Source: SIG636 sp045535465 (lineage in GTDB: Bacteria; Bacillota; Clostridia; Oscillospirales; CAG-382). From it: DNA of 49,068 nt. Each line of letters opens with the position of its first letter. Within the stretch, counting starts at the first letter, position 1. Shown here piece by piece: positions 7,799 through 15,748 of the stretch. The notes beneath the pieces were generated by a model that was given only the letters and a program-made list of their open reading frames with translations, made no database searches and was not told where the DNA came from. Both the position numbers and the translations under genes were made by a program. The stretch is taken from the NCBI GenBank assembly GCA_045535465.1, contig JAZSLS010000035.1, positions 1 through 49,068 on the forward strand, read 5' to 3'.

Positions 7799-8599
7799 AT
7801 GGCAGAAGAAACAAGTTTGTCAATAATTGACAACGCAAAGCAAAAGTTCGAGCTTGCCTGCAAAGACGCGGCCAGCTTGCAGATAGTAAACAACTTCGGC
7901 GCAGCGTTTACAGCAGTAAACGTTATAGCCCTTCTACGCGAAGCACTTAGCGACGAAGTTATGAACAAAGTCTTTATGCCCCTTATGAACACTAAGGTCG
8001 GCTTCTTGACGGACAGGACAGGAAGACCGGACAAAAGGGGTAACGTAAAACCGCCTTATGGCGTAGCAATAGTAAGGGACGCTATTATAGACGCGGTAAG
8101 TATTGGCCTTCTTCCAACCGGCAACCAATTCAATATCATAGCGGAACGTATGTACCCGACTAAGGAAGGCTATACCGCCCTTCTTCGCAAGCTTGGCGTT
8201 AAATACTTTATAGACGTTTCCCACGACAGGAGCCAAAACCCCGGTTTCGCTGAAATTCCGTGTAAGGTAAGCTACGAATATAACGGCGAAAGAAACAGCT
8301 TTACCGTAGTAGCTACCGTTAAAAAGGACGATTACAGCAGCCACGACCAAATGCGCGGCAAGGCGGAACGCAGGGCTAAGAAAGCCCTATACGAATATAT
8401 TACCGGTTGTGATTTCGGGGACGCAGACGACCAAAGCGGCGCACCTATGTACGCGGAAGTCGAAGTAGAAGACGCGGTAGCCGTAGAGGTTAAGGACAAA
8501 GCCAACAAGGGAGAAACTATGAGCTTCGGAGAGGGCGACTCGGTACCGACAGCTGAACCAGCAGGAACAGGAAAAGCACCAAGAAGGCCAGATTTTTAA
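7799..8599 (+). CDS. RecT-like single-strand annealing protein
   Basis: A 266-residue protein with the RecT signature region: DAVSIGLLPTGNQFNIIAER, then YPTKEGYTALLRKLGVKYFI and a MRGKAERRAKKALYEYITG helix. RecT proteins bind single-stranded DNA and anneal complementary strands. The tail beyond residue 215 is acidic and low in complexity, as in many phage annealing proteins. The gene follows the SMC-like ATPase and precedes an MBL-fold hydrolase, a usual recombination cluster in these phages. Confidence 0.75.
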   Translation: MAEETSLSIIDNAKQKFELACKDAASLQIVNNFGAAFTAVNVIALLREALSDEVMNKVFMPLMNTKVGFLTDRTGRPDKRGNVKPPYGVAIVRDAIIDAVSIGLLPTGNQFNIIAERMYPTKEGYTALLRKLGVKYFIDVSHDRSQNPGFAEIPCKVSYEYNGERNSFTVVATVKKDDYSSHDQMRGKAERRAKKALYEYITGCDFGDADDQSGAPMYAEVEVEDAVAVEVKDKANKGETMSFGEGDSVPTAEPAGTGKAPRRPDF

Positions 8600-8602
8600 G
8601 CT

Positions 8603-9343
8603 ATGGAACTGAAAGTATTAGGCAGTAGCAGCTGCGGGAATTGCTACGTTCTTGAAAACGACACCGAAGCCCTCATACTTGAAGCCGGCGTTAAGTTCGC
8701 CGAAGTTAAAAGGGCCTTAGACTACAATATAACCAAGGTAGTAGGCTGTCTAATTACGCACGAACACGGCGACCATAGCGCGTATATTAACGACGTTCTT
8801 AACGCTACTATTCCCGTATTCGCTTCGGCTGGTACCATAGAGAACACCCAAATAGAAGCAAGGCATAAGCCGCAGGTTTGCACAGCCGGAAAACTTCTAA
8901 GGCTCGGCGGTTTCCGAATTATTCCCTTCGGGACTAAGCACGACTCCGCCGAACCCTTGGGGTTCTTCATTAACCACGAAGAAACGGGAAACATTCTATT
9001 CGCTACCGACACTTACTATCTGCCTTGCACCTTTGAAGGCCTTAGTAATATTTTGGTAGAATGTAATTACCGCTTAGACATATTGGACGCGAATATAGCA
9101 GCCGGCAAAATTCCGGCTGTTGTAAGGGACAGAACAATAAAGTCGCATTTCAGCTATGCCCATTGTTTAGAAGCGTTACAGGCTAACGACTTGCGGAAGG
9201 TAAATAATATAGTTCTTATACACCTTTCGGCAGGGAACAGCAACGCGGAAGAATTTAGGGCAGGAATTAAGGCAGAAACCGGAAAGAACGTCCATATCGC
9301 CGAAGCGGGCTTAGTTATTAACTTCAACAAAACACCATTTTAG
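8603..9343 (+). CDS. Metallo-beta-lactamase-fold hydrolase
   Basis: A 246-residue MBL-fold protein. The metal-binding motif is THEHGDH, with H53, H55, D57 and H58. Further ligands are likely in GTKHDSAEPLG, FATDTYYL and in NIVLIHLS near the C-terminus. The N-terminus (LGSSSCGNCYVL) resembles the YycJ/WalJ type of single-domain MBL exonucleases. Placed right after recT, it may supply the 5'-3' exonuclease normally paired with an annealing protein. This is an inference; a standalone phosphodiesterase is the alternative. Confidence 0.8.
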   Translation: MELKVLGSSSCGNCYVLENDTEALILEAGVKFAEVKRALDYNITKVVGCLITHEHGDHSAYINDVLNATIPVFASAGTIENTQIEARHKPQVCTAGKLLRLGGFRIIPFGTKHDSAEPLGFFINHEETGNILFATDTYYLPCTFEGLSNILVECNYRLDILDANIAAGKIPAVVRDRTIKSHFSYAHCLEALQANDLRKVNNIVLIHLSAGNSNAEEFRAGIKAETGKNVHIAEAGLVINFNKTPF

Positions 9344-9344
9344 T

Positions 9345-9755
9345 ATGCTAAAAGGTTTCGACGTACATACTGCCCCACTAACGGATATAGAACGGTATAG
9401 GCTGGTTCCAGCGTTAGTAAACATTCTTAAAACCGCCAAAGGCAAAAGAAGGGCCGTTACTAATAACGATATAGCGACCATATTAAAGGACGATGGTAGA
9501 CGGCCAAGTAGCGCAAGGATAAGGAAGCTTATAAACTACATCAGAAACAACGACCTTATAATAGGCCTAATAGCTACTTCCAATGGCTACTATATAGCCA
9601 GCTGCGAAGAAGAACTTATAGAGTACGAAGACAGCCTAAGAGGACGCGAAGAAGCCATAAAAGCTGTAAGGTTGAGTATAGCGCGCCAGCGGCGCAAGCT
9701 TTACGAAGGGCTAAGACAAGAACAAACATTATTCAATAACACCAATAACGATTAA
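9345..9755 (+). CDS. Winged-helix-like protein, 136 residues
   Basis: A 136-residue protein starting one base after the MBL gene. The middle (about 40-85) looks like a winged helix: NNDIATILKDDGRRPSSARI, then LINYIRNNDLIIGLIATSNG. A basic helical tail follows. Similar small wHTH proteins occur next to replication genes in many temperate phages and are described as replication or regulatory factors. The exact role is unknown. Confidence 0.65.
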   Translation: MLKGFDVHTAPLTDIERYRLVPALVNILKTAKGKRRAVTNNDIATILKDDGRRPSSARIRKLINYIRNNDLIIGLIATSNGYYIASCEEELIEYEDSLRGREEAIKAVRLSIARQRRKLYEGLRQEQTLFNNTNND

Positions 9756-9759
9756 GAAA

Positions 9760-10290
9760 ATGAAAAAGGAATTTTTTATGAATTACGCGGAGGGACAGCA
9801 GACCCCTACGTACAAGTTCGAGAACGAAGAAAAGGCGAAGGCGGAAGCCGAAAGATTGGCAGAAAAGCTGGGGGTTCCCGTAACCACCCTTAAAGCCGTA
9901 GATGTTACCCAGCCTAAGGACATTACCCAGCGTGTTAAGACCTACGCAGACGCTTGCGCTGTTCTTGGAGTAGAGCCGGTAAACGACGAAGAATTAGCGA
10001 AGCTTGGCTTTACCAAGGACGAAATAGCCTACCGCAAGTTAAAGACCATAGCCGAAGCCCTTAACGAAGGCTGGGTAGCGGACTTTTCAGACAGCAGTAC
10101 GTACAAGTATTGGCCGTGGTTCATTTATTCCGGCGCGTCTGCCGGCCTTTCGTTCGCGTATGCGTATAACACGGCTTCGTATACGCATGCGGCTATCGGC
10201 TCTCGGCTTTGCTATAAAACACGTAAACTCGCCGCGTTCGCGGGTTCGCAGTTCATAGATTTGTATAACGACTTCCTTCTAAGAAAATAG
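9760..10290 (+). CDS. Second DGR target protein (carries VR2), early region
   Basis: A 176-residue protein. The N-terminal half has a TYADACAVLGVEPVNDEEL segment and a FTKDEIAYRKLKTIAEALNE segment, both found in small Bacteroidota phage proteins of unknown function. Residues 123-151 are the variable repeat, reading YSGASAGLSFAYAYN and ending AIGSRLC. The 25 residues after it (FAGSQFIDLYNDFLL) are not variable. The VR part resembles the GGxAxxGxxAGLSxAxxN pattern of C-type-lectin-like DGR targets. There is no signal peptide or membrane segment. Two starts are possible, 9760 or the in-frame ATG at 9778. The function is unknown; see the DGR findings. Confidence 0.8.
   Translation: MKKEFFMNYAEGQQTPTYKFENEEKAKAEAERLAEKLGVPVTTLKAVDVTQPKDITQRVKTYADACAVLGVEPVNDEELAKLGFTKDEIAYRKLKTIAEALNEGWVADFSDSSTYKYWPWFIYSGASAGLSFAYAYNTASYTHAAIGSRLCYKTRKLAAFAGSQFIDLYNDFLLRK
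10126..10212 (+). repeat. DGR variable repeat VR2 (remote from the template)
   Basis: These 87 bases align without gaps to template positions 45070-45156. Sixteen of the 26 template adenines are replaced and none of the 61 other bases is changed. The 3' end reads TCGGCTCTCGGCTTTGC, the same as in VR1. Upstream of 10126 homology stops abruptly. Confidence 0.92.
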
Positions 10291-10294
10291 AACT

Positions 10295-11122
10295 ATGGCG
10301 GCACAGGTACAAACAAGAAAAAACGAAGTACGCTTTACTACTTCCTGCTTGGAAGAGATGTACGGTAAATTTTTGGCGAAAAACGTAGTAAGGACTTGGA
10401 AGGAAGACTTTATAGACCAAAGTACGGGCGAAGTTATAAGTATTGACCGAAACGAAATTCTTTTTGAAAAGGGCGTACGAATTGACGACGACGTGCTAAG
10501 CCGTATAAACTTTTGCCTTCAATGCCAAGACATAACAGCGGTAGAGGTCAGCAACCAACGCCGATTAGCGCAGCCTATTAAGCGTACGGGCTTATGGCCG
10601 TACAAGGTAAACGCAGCAATAAGCGGCAAGAATTACGCCTTTATTTTGCAGGCGCAGGACGTAACAAAGGCAATAGCGGTAGCTACGGACTATATAGAGC
10701 TTAACTATACTTCCGGCTTCGCTATTACCGGCGCAGAGGCCTTGCAGTCGTTTATAATTTTGAACGACAGGTACAAGCCCGCGCCGCAGGAGCTGGAAGG
10801 AGAACAGGAAGACAACAACGGCGAAGAACAGCGCGACGATACCCGCTACTATAAAATTGAAGCGTTAGTTTCCATTGAGGACAACGCCAGCGAAAACGAG
10901 AACGACAACGGGGAATATAGCTACGATTTCCTTGTCAAGACCAAGGACGTAGATACGGCAAAGGTCGTAATTACAGCTTGGATAAACAACAAGTTCAAGG
11001 AACAGGCAGAAGAAGGTAAGTACGCCCGCCTTTCCATTATTTCGGCTTCTCCGTTTTCTTGCAATTCGATTATAGAAAAGGACTTCTGCTTAGCGTACAA
11101 GGAAGAAGAATATACGGAATAA
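10295..11122 (+). CDS. Unknown 275-residue early phage protein
   Basis: A 275-residue, mostly soluble protein that begins MAAQVQTRKNEVRFTTSCLE. An early segment, DQSTGEVISIDRNEILFEKG, is followed by two stretches with similar content (SGKNYAFILQAQDVTKA, SYDFLVKTKDVDTAKV), which suggests a duplicated alpha/beta domain. A very acidic linker (about 165-210) separates them. It lies between the VR2 gene and the replication genes. No family is recognised. Confidence 0.6.
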   Translation: MAAQVQTRKNEVRFTTSCLEEMYGKFLAKNVVRTWKEDFIDQSTGEVISIDRNEILFEKGVRIDDDVLSRINFCLQCQDITAVEVSNQRRLAQPIKRTGLWPYKVNAAISGKNYAFILQAQDVTKAIAVATDYIELNYTSGFAITGAEALQSFIILNDRYKPAPQELEGEQEDNNGEEQRDDTRYYKIEALVSIEDNASENENDNGEYSYDFLVKTKDVDTAKVVITAWINNKFKEQAEEGKYARLSIISASPFSCNSIIEKDFCLAYKEEEYTE

Positions 11123-11131
11123 CAACAACCC

Positions 11132-11153
11132 GGCTCCGCCTTCGGGCGGGGCC
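11132..11153 (+). terminator. UUCG-capped hairpin between early genes
   Basis: GGCTCCGCC and GGCGGGGCC form a 9-bp stem (one G-T pair) around the very stable loop TTCG. It lies in the 48-base gap before the replication gene at 11171. No T-run follows on the plus strand, so it may be an RNA-stability or attenuation element rather than a full terminator. Confidence 0.5.
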
Positions 11154-11170
11154 ATTAAAAAGCAAAGGAT

Positions 11171-11893
11171 ATGGCGAAAAGGTTTATAGATACCGACTTA
11201 TTTAAGAAACGCTTTGTAAGAAACCTTCCGGGGCCTTATAAATTGCTTTGGGTTTACCTTTTTTGCGAATGCAGTAACGCTGGTATTTGGGAAGTAGACT
11301 TAGAGATAGCCGGGCTATATTGCGGGCAGTCCTTCAAAATGGAAGACTTACGCAAAACCTTGGGCGATAGGCTTTACTTCTTCGACGGCGATAGTAAGGC
11401 CTTCATTCCGGACTTTATAGAATTTCAGTACGGAAAAGGGCTTAACAGGCAGAACCCCGCGCACCGTTCCGTAATAGACCGCTTGGAGTATTACAACCTT
11501 ATGGGGGTTCTTGAAGGCGGCTTTACCGCGCCGGAAATCCCTGCTGCAGCAGTAGCAGAACCGGAGCCAGCAGAACAGGAAGTACGGCCAGCAAGAAAGA
11601 AAACGAGAACGGCGAAAAAGTTTATACCCCCAACCCTTGAAGAAGTGGCGGCTTATTGCGAGGAACGCGGGAACGACGTAAACCCGCAAAGCTGGTTAGA
11701 TTTTTATACTTCCAACGGCTGGAAGGTAGGAAAAAACCCTATGAAAGATTGGAAGGCCGCGGTTAGAACTTGGGAACGAAACGGAATAACTAATAGTTTG
11801 AGGAATGGCAGACAACAGCAAGGAAACAACGCGGGTGGATATGACCCGCTTCCGGGAGCTTCTAAAAAGGGCGGCTTTTCCGGAACGCTTTAA
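11171..11893 (+). CDS. DnaD-like phage replication initiation protein
   Basis: A 240-residue protein. The N-terminal part (about 1-115) begins MAKRFIDTDLFKKRFVRNLP and GPYKLLWVYLFCECSNAGIW, typical of phage replication proteins with a DnaD-like winged helix. A Pro/Ala-rich linker (about 120-150) follows. The C-terminal motif FIPPTLEEVAAYCEERG, then WLDFYTSNGWKVGKN and DWKAAVRTWE, is shared by many Bacteroidota and Firmicutes phage replication proteins. It is followed by a DnaC-like loader that overlaps its end. It probably recognises the phage origin and recruits the loader. Confidence 0.75.
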   Translation: MAKRFIDTDLFKKRFVRNLPGPYKLLWVYLFCECSNAGIWEVDLEIAGLYCGQSFKMEDLRKTLGDRLYFFDGDSKAFIPDFIEFQYGKGLNRQNPAHRSVIDRLEYYNLMGVLEGGFTAPEIPAAAVAEPEPAEQEVRPARKKTRTAKKFIPPTLEEVAAYCEERGNDVNPQSWLDFYTSNGWKVGKNPMKDWKAAVRTWERNGITNSLRNGRQQQGNNAGGYDPLPGASKKGGFSGTL

Positions 11894-12473
11894 GATAGAC
11901 CGGTATATAGAAGACGTACCGGCTATGCTAAGGGAAAGCTACATATTCGAAGTAGAACGCAGGTACAAACACTTCGTAGACGACGCGGAAACGGCCAAGC
12001 ATATAGAACAGGCAGCCAAGTGGCTGGTAGGAAACCACAAGTTCGGGCTACTTCTATACGGCAAGGTTGGCAACGGCAAAACAACGCTTTCCCGCGCTAT
12101 CGGCAGGCTTATAGGGCTTCTATACGAAAGCTACTCATACCACGAAAGAAAGAATGTAAGACACGTTACAGCCTTGGAGCTTGCCAGCATAGCGAAGGAA
12201 AATCCAAACACCTTCAACGACATCAAGACCCGCGAATTATTGGTAATTGACGACGTAGGTGTAGAACCTTCCGTAATTAAGGTTTGGGGCAACGAAATAA
12301 GCCCGTTTGTGGAAGTAATATACCACCGTTATGACCGGCAGCTATTCACGATTATAACAAGCAATTTAGACGACGAAGAACTATTTAGGCGTTACGGCCC
12401 GCGTGTAGCGGACAGATTCGCGGAAATGTTCGATAGGATAGCATTTGAAAATAATAGTTATAGAACAAAGTAA
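11805..12473 (+). CDS. DnaC-like helicase loader ATPase
   Basis: A 222-residue AAA+ ATPase. Walker A is GKVGNGKTT (about 86-94), Walker B is LLVIDDVG (about 145-152), sensor 1 lies in FTIITSNLDDEELFRRYG and the arginine-finger region is RVADRFAEMFDRI. These are the features of DnaC/DnaI loaders, which place the replicative helicase at the origin. The ATG at 11805 lies 89 bases inside the previous gene in another frame. A later in-frame ATG at 11841 would still overlap. Loader and initiator side by side form the phage replication core. Confidence 0.85.
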   Translation: MADNSKETTRVDMTRFRELLKRAAFPERFKIDRYIEDVPAMLRESYIFEVERRYKHFVDDAETAKHIEQAAKWLVGNHKFGLLLYGKVGNGKTTLSRAIGRLIGLLYESYSYHERKNVRHVTALELASIAKENPNTFNDIKTRELLVIDDVGVEPSVIKVWGNEISPFVEVIYHRYDRQLFTIITSNLDDEELFRRYGPRVADRFAEMFDRIAFENNSYRTK

Positions 12474-12476
12474 CTT

Positions 12477-13073
12477 ATGGGCAAAGTGTATATTTCGGGC
12501 CAAATAAGCGGCCTACCGATAGAAGAAGTAAAAGAGAAATTCAGCAGCGTAGAAGCGCAGCTTATAGCGCAGGGGTACGAAGTAGTAAACCCACTTAAAA
12601 ACGGATTGCCTTGGAACGCGCCGTGGGAACTACACATAGCTATGGATATTGTACTACTTATGGGGTGCGATACTATTTACCTTCTTACGGGTTGGGACAA
12701 TTCACGCGGGGCAACGCTTGAAAAGAACTTTGCCGAATTGACAAAGAAGAAGATAATTTACGAAGCTGCCCCAGCATACTCGGAGATAAAGCAGGCTATT
12801 ACGGAAGTTATGGGCGTTTCCTTCGCAGATATTACCGGAAGCTGTAAAGAATTACAACTCGTTTACGCGCGTAAGATTTTCACGCAGCTAACAAGGGAAG
12901 CGGGACTTACCGTACAAGCAATAGGCAAGCTTATCCAGCGGAGCCACGCAACCGTAATTTATTATTTAAGGACATACGAAAACGACTACAACTATACGCC
13001 GGAATTTCGGAGTATAGCCAACAAGGTCAAGGACTACCTAAAAAAGCTTAATACGCCGAATAGCGTCTTATAG
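12477..13073 (+). CDS. DUF4406 domain fused to a DnaA C-terminal-like domain
   Basis: A 198-residue two-domain protein. Residues 1-95 match DUF4406, a nucleoside 2-deoxyribosyltransferase-like fold: MGKVYISGQISGLPIEEVKE, then GCDTIYLLTGWDNSRGATLE. Residues about 100-195 look like the DnaA domain IV DNA-binding region: FADITGSCKELQLVYARKI, then QAIGKLIQRSHATVIYYLR, which resembles the DnaA DHTTVxHA signature. The second domain may bind DnaA-box-like sequence in the phage or host origin. It starts three bases after the loader gene. The domain calls are fairly firm; the joint function is inferred. Confidence 0.75.
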   Translation: MGKVYISGQISGLPIEEVKEKFSSVEAQLIAQGYEVVNPLKNGLPWNAPWELHIAMDIVLLMGCDTIYLLTGWDNSRGATLEKNFAELTKKKIIYEAAPAYSEIKQAITEVMGVSFADITGSCKELQLVYARKIFTQLTREAGLTVQAIGKLIQRSHATVIYYLRTYENDYNYTPEFRSIANKVKDYLKKLNTPNSVL

Positions 13074-13081
13074 TAATACAA
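13063..13081. promoter_or_regulatory. Weak copy of the palindromic element
   Basis: GCGTCTTATAGTAATACAA matches 15 of 19 positions of the 18361 palindrome. It spans the end of the DUF4406-DnaA gene and stops five bases before the next ATG. It partly codes for the preceding C-terminus and has no TAnnTTTG box after it, so chance similarity is possible. Confidence 0.2.
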
Positions 13082-13086
13082 AAGAT

Positions 13087-13449
13087 ATGAAAAAGAAGAT
13101 AGCGGCGGCTTTACGCAAGATAGCCAGCTGGCTAAGCCCTGTTCCTAATTCTTTTATACAGGGAATAGAAATAGACCATATACGACTGCTTCCGGAAAAA
13201 TACGACATAGAAAAGCTGGGGGTAGCATACGAATACAACGAAATAGAGTTACATCAACGCTCTCTATTGATTTCCTACGGGCATAAAACGAAAGAATACT
13301 TTATAGAACGCGACCAGCGCAGAATAGAAGAAAGCATATTTAAGGCTATCCGAGAAAAAGGGCTTATTCAGCTATACAGGAGATATGACGAAGATACCAG
13401 AACAGAGGTAATAAGCGGGGAATTATTAGTAGGAGTAAAGAAAGTTTAG
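13087..13449 (+). CDS. Unknown 120-residue early phage protein
   Basis: A 120-residue protein starting with a basic amphipathic helix (MKKKIAAALRKIASWL), then a mixed alpha/beta region with ERDQRRIEESIFKAIREKG. No known domain is recognised. It is packed between the DUF4406-DnaA fusion and the PAPS-reductase-like gene, 13 bases after one and two before the other, so it is co-transcribed with the replication genes. Confidence 0.6.
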   Translation: MKKKIAAALRKIASWLSPVPNSFIQGIEIDHIRLLPEKYDIEKLGVAYEYNEIELHQRSLLISYGHKTKEYFIERDQRRIEESIFKAIREKGLIQLYRRYDEDTRTEVISGELLVGVKKV

Positions 13450-13451
13450 CT

Positions 13452-14390
13452 ATGACTATACAGGAATTAGAAGCGCGCCAAAAATGGACGCTAAACCAAA
13501 AAATAGACCACGCCGTAGGAACGGTAGAAGCCTTCATAGCGAAGACCGGGAAAACCCCTTACGTTTCCTTTTCGGGCGGGAAAGACTCTACCGTATTGCT
13601 TGACCTTGTAAGGCGTTTTGTAGACAAGGATATAAAGGCGGTTTTCTGCAATACCGGGAACGAATACCCCGAAATAGTACGCTTTGTAAGGAGTACGGAG
13701 AACGTAACTATAATTCGTCCCGAAATAACATTTAAGCAGGTTATTAGCCGGTACGGCTTCCCGCTAATATCAAAGGAACAGGCGCACGGAATACGCCAAG
13801 CGAAGACTACTAAAAGCGAAAAGCTACTTTCTATCCGACTTCACGGAAGCGACCCGAAGAAAGGTTATAGAAGCGGTAAGATAGCAGACCGCTGGCAGTT
13901 CCTTATAAAAGAGCGTTTCGACGTTTCAGAGCAATGCTGCGAATACCTAAAAAAACGACCATTCGCAAGGTATAGTAGGGAAACCGGCGAAGTTCCGATA
14001 TTAGGAGTAATGGCCGGCGAAAGCGATTTAAGGAAGCAGCAATATATACGCCGGGGGGGGTGTAATTCCTTCCAAAATTCACATATAGCGAGCTACCCTA
14101 TAAGCATTTGGACTGATGCGGATATTTGGGAATACTTACGGAAGTACAACGTTCCATATTGCGAACTATACGACAAAGGCCACACGCGAACCGGCTGTAT
14201 GTTTTGCGGCTTCGGGGCGCACTTGGAGAAAGTATCGCGCTTTGAATTATTGTACGACCTACACCCAAGGGCCTATAACATATTTATGGACTACGAAAAT
14301 AACGGGTGTACATACCGCGAAGCTTTGCGGAAAATTGGGGTTCTGCTTCCCGACGAGTGCAGACAATTAAATTTATTCGATAACCAATAA
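13452..14390 (+). CDS. PAPS reductase / DndC-family adenine nucleotide alpha-hydrolase
   Basis: A 312-residue protein of the phosphoadenosine phosphosulfate reductase superfamily. The PP-loop is FSGGKDSTVLL (SGGKDS at 41-46), followed by AVFCNTGNEYPEI, where the substrate pocket lies. A C-terminal cysteine cluster (HTRTGCMFCGFG) together with SEQCCEYLKKRP could hold an Fe-S cluster, as in sulfonucleotide reductases and DndC. Phage members of this family are common; DNA or RNA thiolation, or sulfate assimilation, are the usual suggestions. No dnd partner genes are nearby. A run of eight G (14053-14060) lies in the frame. Confidence 0.8.
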   Translation: MTIQELEARQKWTLNQKIDHAVGTVEAFIAKTGKTPYVSFSGGKDSTVLLDLVRRFVDKDIKAVFCNTGNEYPEIVRFVRSTENVTIIRPEITFKQVISRYGFPLISKEQAHGIRQAKTTKSEKLLSIRLHGSDPKKGYRSGKIADRWQFLIKERFDVSEQCCEYLKKRPFARYSRETGEVPILGVMAGESDLRKQQYIRRGGCNSFQNSHIASYPISIWTDADIWEYLRKYNVPYCELYDKGHTRTGCMFCGFGAHLEKVSRFELLYDLHPRAYNIFMDYENNGCTYREALRKIGVLLPDECRQLNLFDNQ

Positions 14391-14402
14391 AAATAACAAG
14401 TT

Positions 14403-14804
14403 ATGTTACAAATTGAGATTATAGGCAACTTAGGACAGGATGCCGAAATTAAGGAGTTTAACGGGCAACGGTTTATATCGTTCAGCGTAGCTCATACCGA
14501 AAGCTATACCGACGCGCACGGAGAAAGGCAGAAGCGTACCGTTTGGGTTAGCTGCCTTAAATACGGAGAAAGCGGCGTTATTAACTATCTCAAGAAGGGA
14601 ACTTCGGTATTTGTTCGCGGCGACCTTTCCGTAAAGATGTTCAGCGCAAACGGGACTTTACAGGCCGGTATAAATTGTAGGGTTATGGACTTGCAACTAC
14701 TTGGCAGAAACAAGCAGGAACAGGGACAAACAAGCGCAGCCCCAGCACCGCCTGCCCCATCATACCAGCAGCCAACCGAAGAAGGCGACGACTTACCATT
14801 TTAG
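14403..14804 (+). CDS. ssb: Single-stranded DNA-binding protein
   Basis: A 133-residue SSB. Residues 1-100 form the OB fold: MLQIEIIGNLGQDAEIKEFN, then ISFSVAHTESYTD and KRTVWVSCLKYG. After it comes a Gln/Pro/Ala-rich linker and the acidic C-terminal tip EEGDDLPF, the protein-interaction tail of bacterial SSBs. It coats single-stranded DNA during phage replication and recombination and would work with the RecT-like protein. Confidence 0.95.
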   Translation: MLQIEIIGNLGQDAEIKEFNGQRFISFSVAHTESYTDAHGERQKRTVWVSCLKYGESGVINYLKKGTSVFVRGDLSVKMFSANGTLQAGINCRVMDLQLLGRNKQEQGQTSAAPAPPAPSYQQPTEEGDDLPF

Positions 14805-14832
14805 CAGAATAACCAATTAAATAATAAGACTT

Positions 14833-15732
14833 ATGGAATATAAAATTTTTAGAAGTTCAGACACTAATGTCGCAAAATTCGTATTTGAGAAAAAAGAAAC
14901 CGACACGGTTAAAGGGATAGCAGTAGAAGCCGTATTATACCGCTATAACTCCTTTAAGGAACGTACGGTAATTTGTTGTTCCACCCAATGCGGCTGCCCG
15001 GTAGGTTGTGCTTTTTGTGGTACGGGTAAGTTCTTCGTACGGAACTTAACCAGCGACGAAATAGTAGAACAGGTAGAAGTCGCGTTACATACAATAGACT
15101 GCCCTACGGACGAAATAGCAAAGTTTCAAATTATGTTTATGAGTATGGGCGAACCATTCCTTAACTATACAAATTTGGAAGGTGCTATTATAACACTTGC
15201 GGAGAAATACCCTAACGCGCAGTTATTAGTAAGCACTTCGGCCCCTAAGAGCATTACCGCAAACTTCGGAAGATTTATTAACCTCAGTAAAAAATACAAA
15301 AAGGTAGGTATTCAATTTTCAGTACACGAAAGTAGCGACGGTAGAAGGGCAAAACTTATACCTACCCCTACTTCCTTGCTTTCGGAAATTGGAATATTGG
15401 GGGAAGAATGGGCAGCCCAAACAGGAAGAAGGCCTTTCTTTAACTATTGTGTTCACGAAGGGAATAACAAGCAGGAAGATATAGAATGTTTGCTTAAAAG
15501 CTTTAACCCGTACGTATGGGAATGTACGTTATCGGTTATTTGCGAGAAGGACAACACCGTAAAGAATGCCATAGAAGAAAAGTTAGACATTATTAAGGAC
15601 TTTTCAAAGAGAATGGCTGCGGCTGGTTTTTCGCTTCGAGTATTCAACCCAGCGGGGCAAGACGACATCGGCGGCGGTTGCGGCCAACTTTGGTACTTCC
15701 AAGATTGGCTAAACAAGCAACGAAAGAAATAA
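14833..15732 (+). CDS. RlmN/Cfr-like radical SAM protein
   Basis: A 299-residue radical SAM enzyme. The Fe-S motif CPVGCAFC places C55, C59 and C62 in the CxxxCxxC spacing. C48 lies seven residues before the cluster, and the C-terminal GGGCGQLWYF (C283) matches the ACGQL motif of RlmN. These are the positions of the two extra catalytic cysteines that RlmN and Cfr use to methylate C2 or C8 of adenine in 23S rRNA. It is shorter than cellular RlmN (about 370-400 residues) and lacks the usual N-terminal domain. It probably methylates an adenine in host RNA; the exact target is unknown. Confidence 0.8.
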   Translation: MEYKIFRSSDTNVAKFVFEKKETDTVKGIAVEAVLYRYNSFKERTVICCSTQCGCPVGCAFCGTGKFFVRNLTSDEIVEQVEVALHTIDCPTDEIAKFQIMFMSMGEPFLNYTNLEGAIITLAEKYPNAQLLVSTSAPKSITANFGRFINLSKKYKKVGIQFSVHESSDGRRAKLIPTPTSLLSEIGILGEEWAAQTGRRPFFNYCVHEGNNKQEDIECLLKSFNPYVWECTLSVICEKDNTVKNAIEEKLDIIKDFSKRMAAAGFSLRVFNPAGQDDIGGGCGQLWYFQDWLNKQRKK

Positions 15733-15748
15733 CCTCAAAATAAGAATT

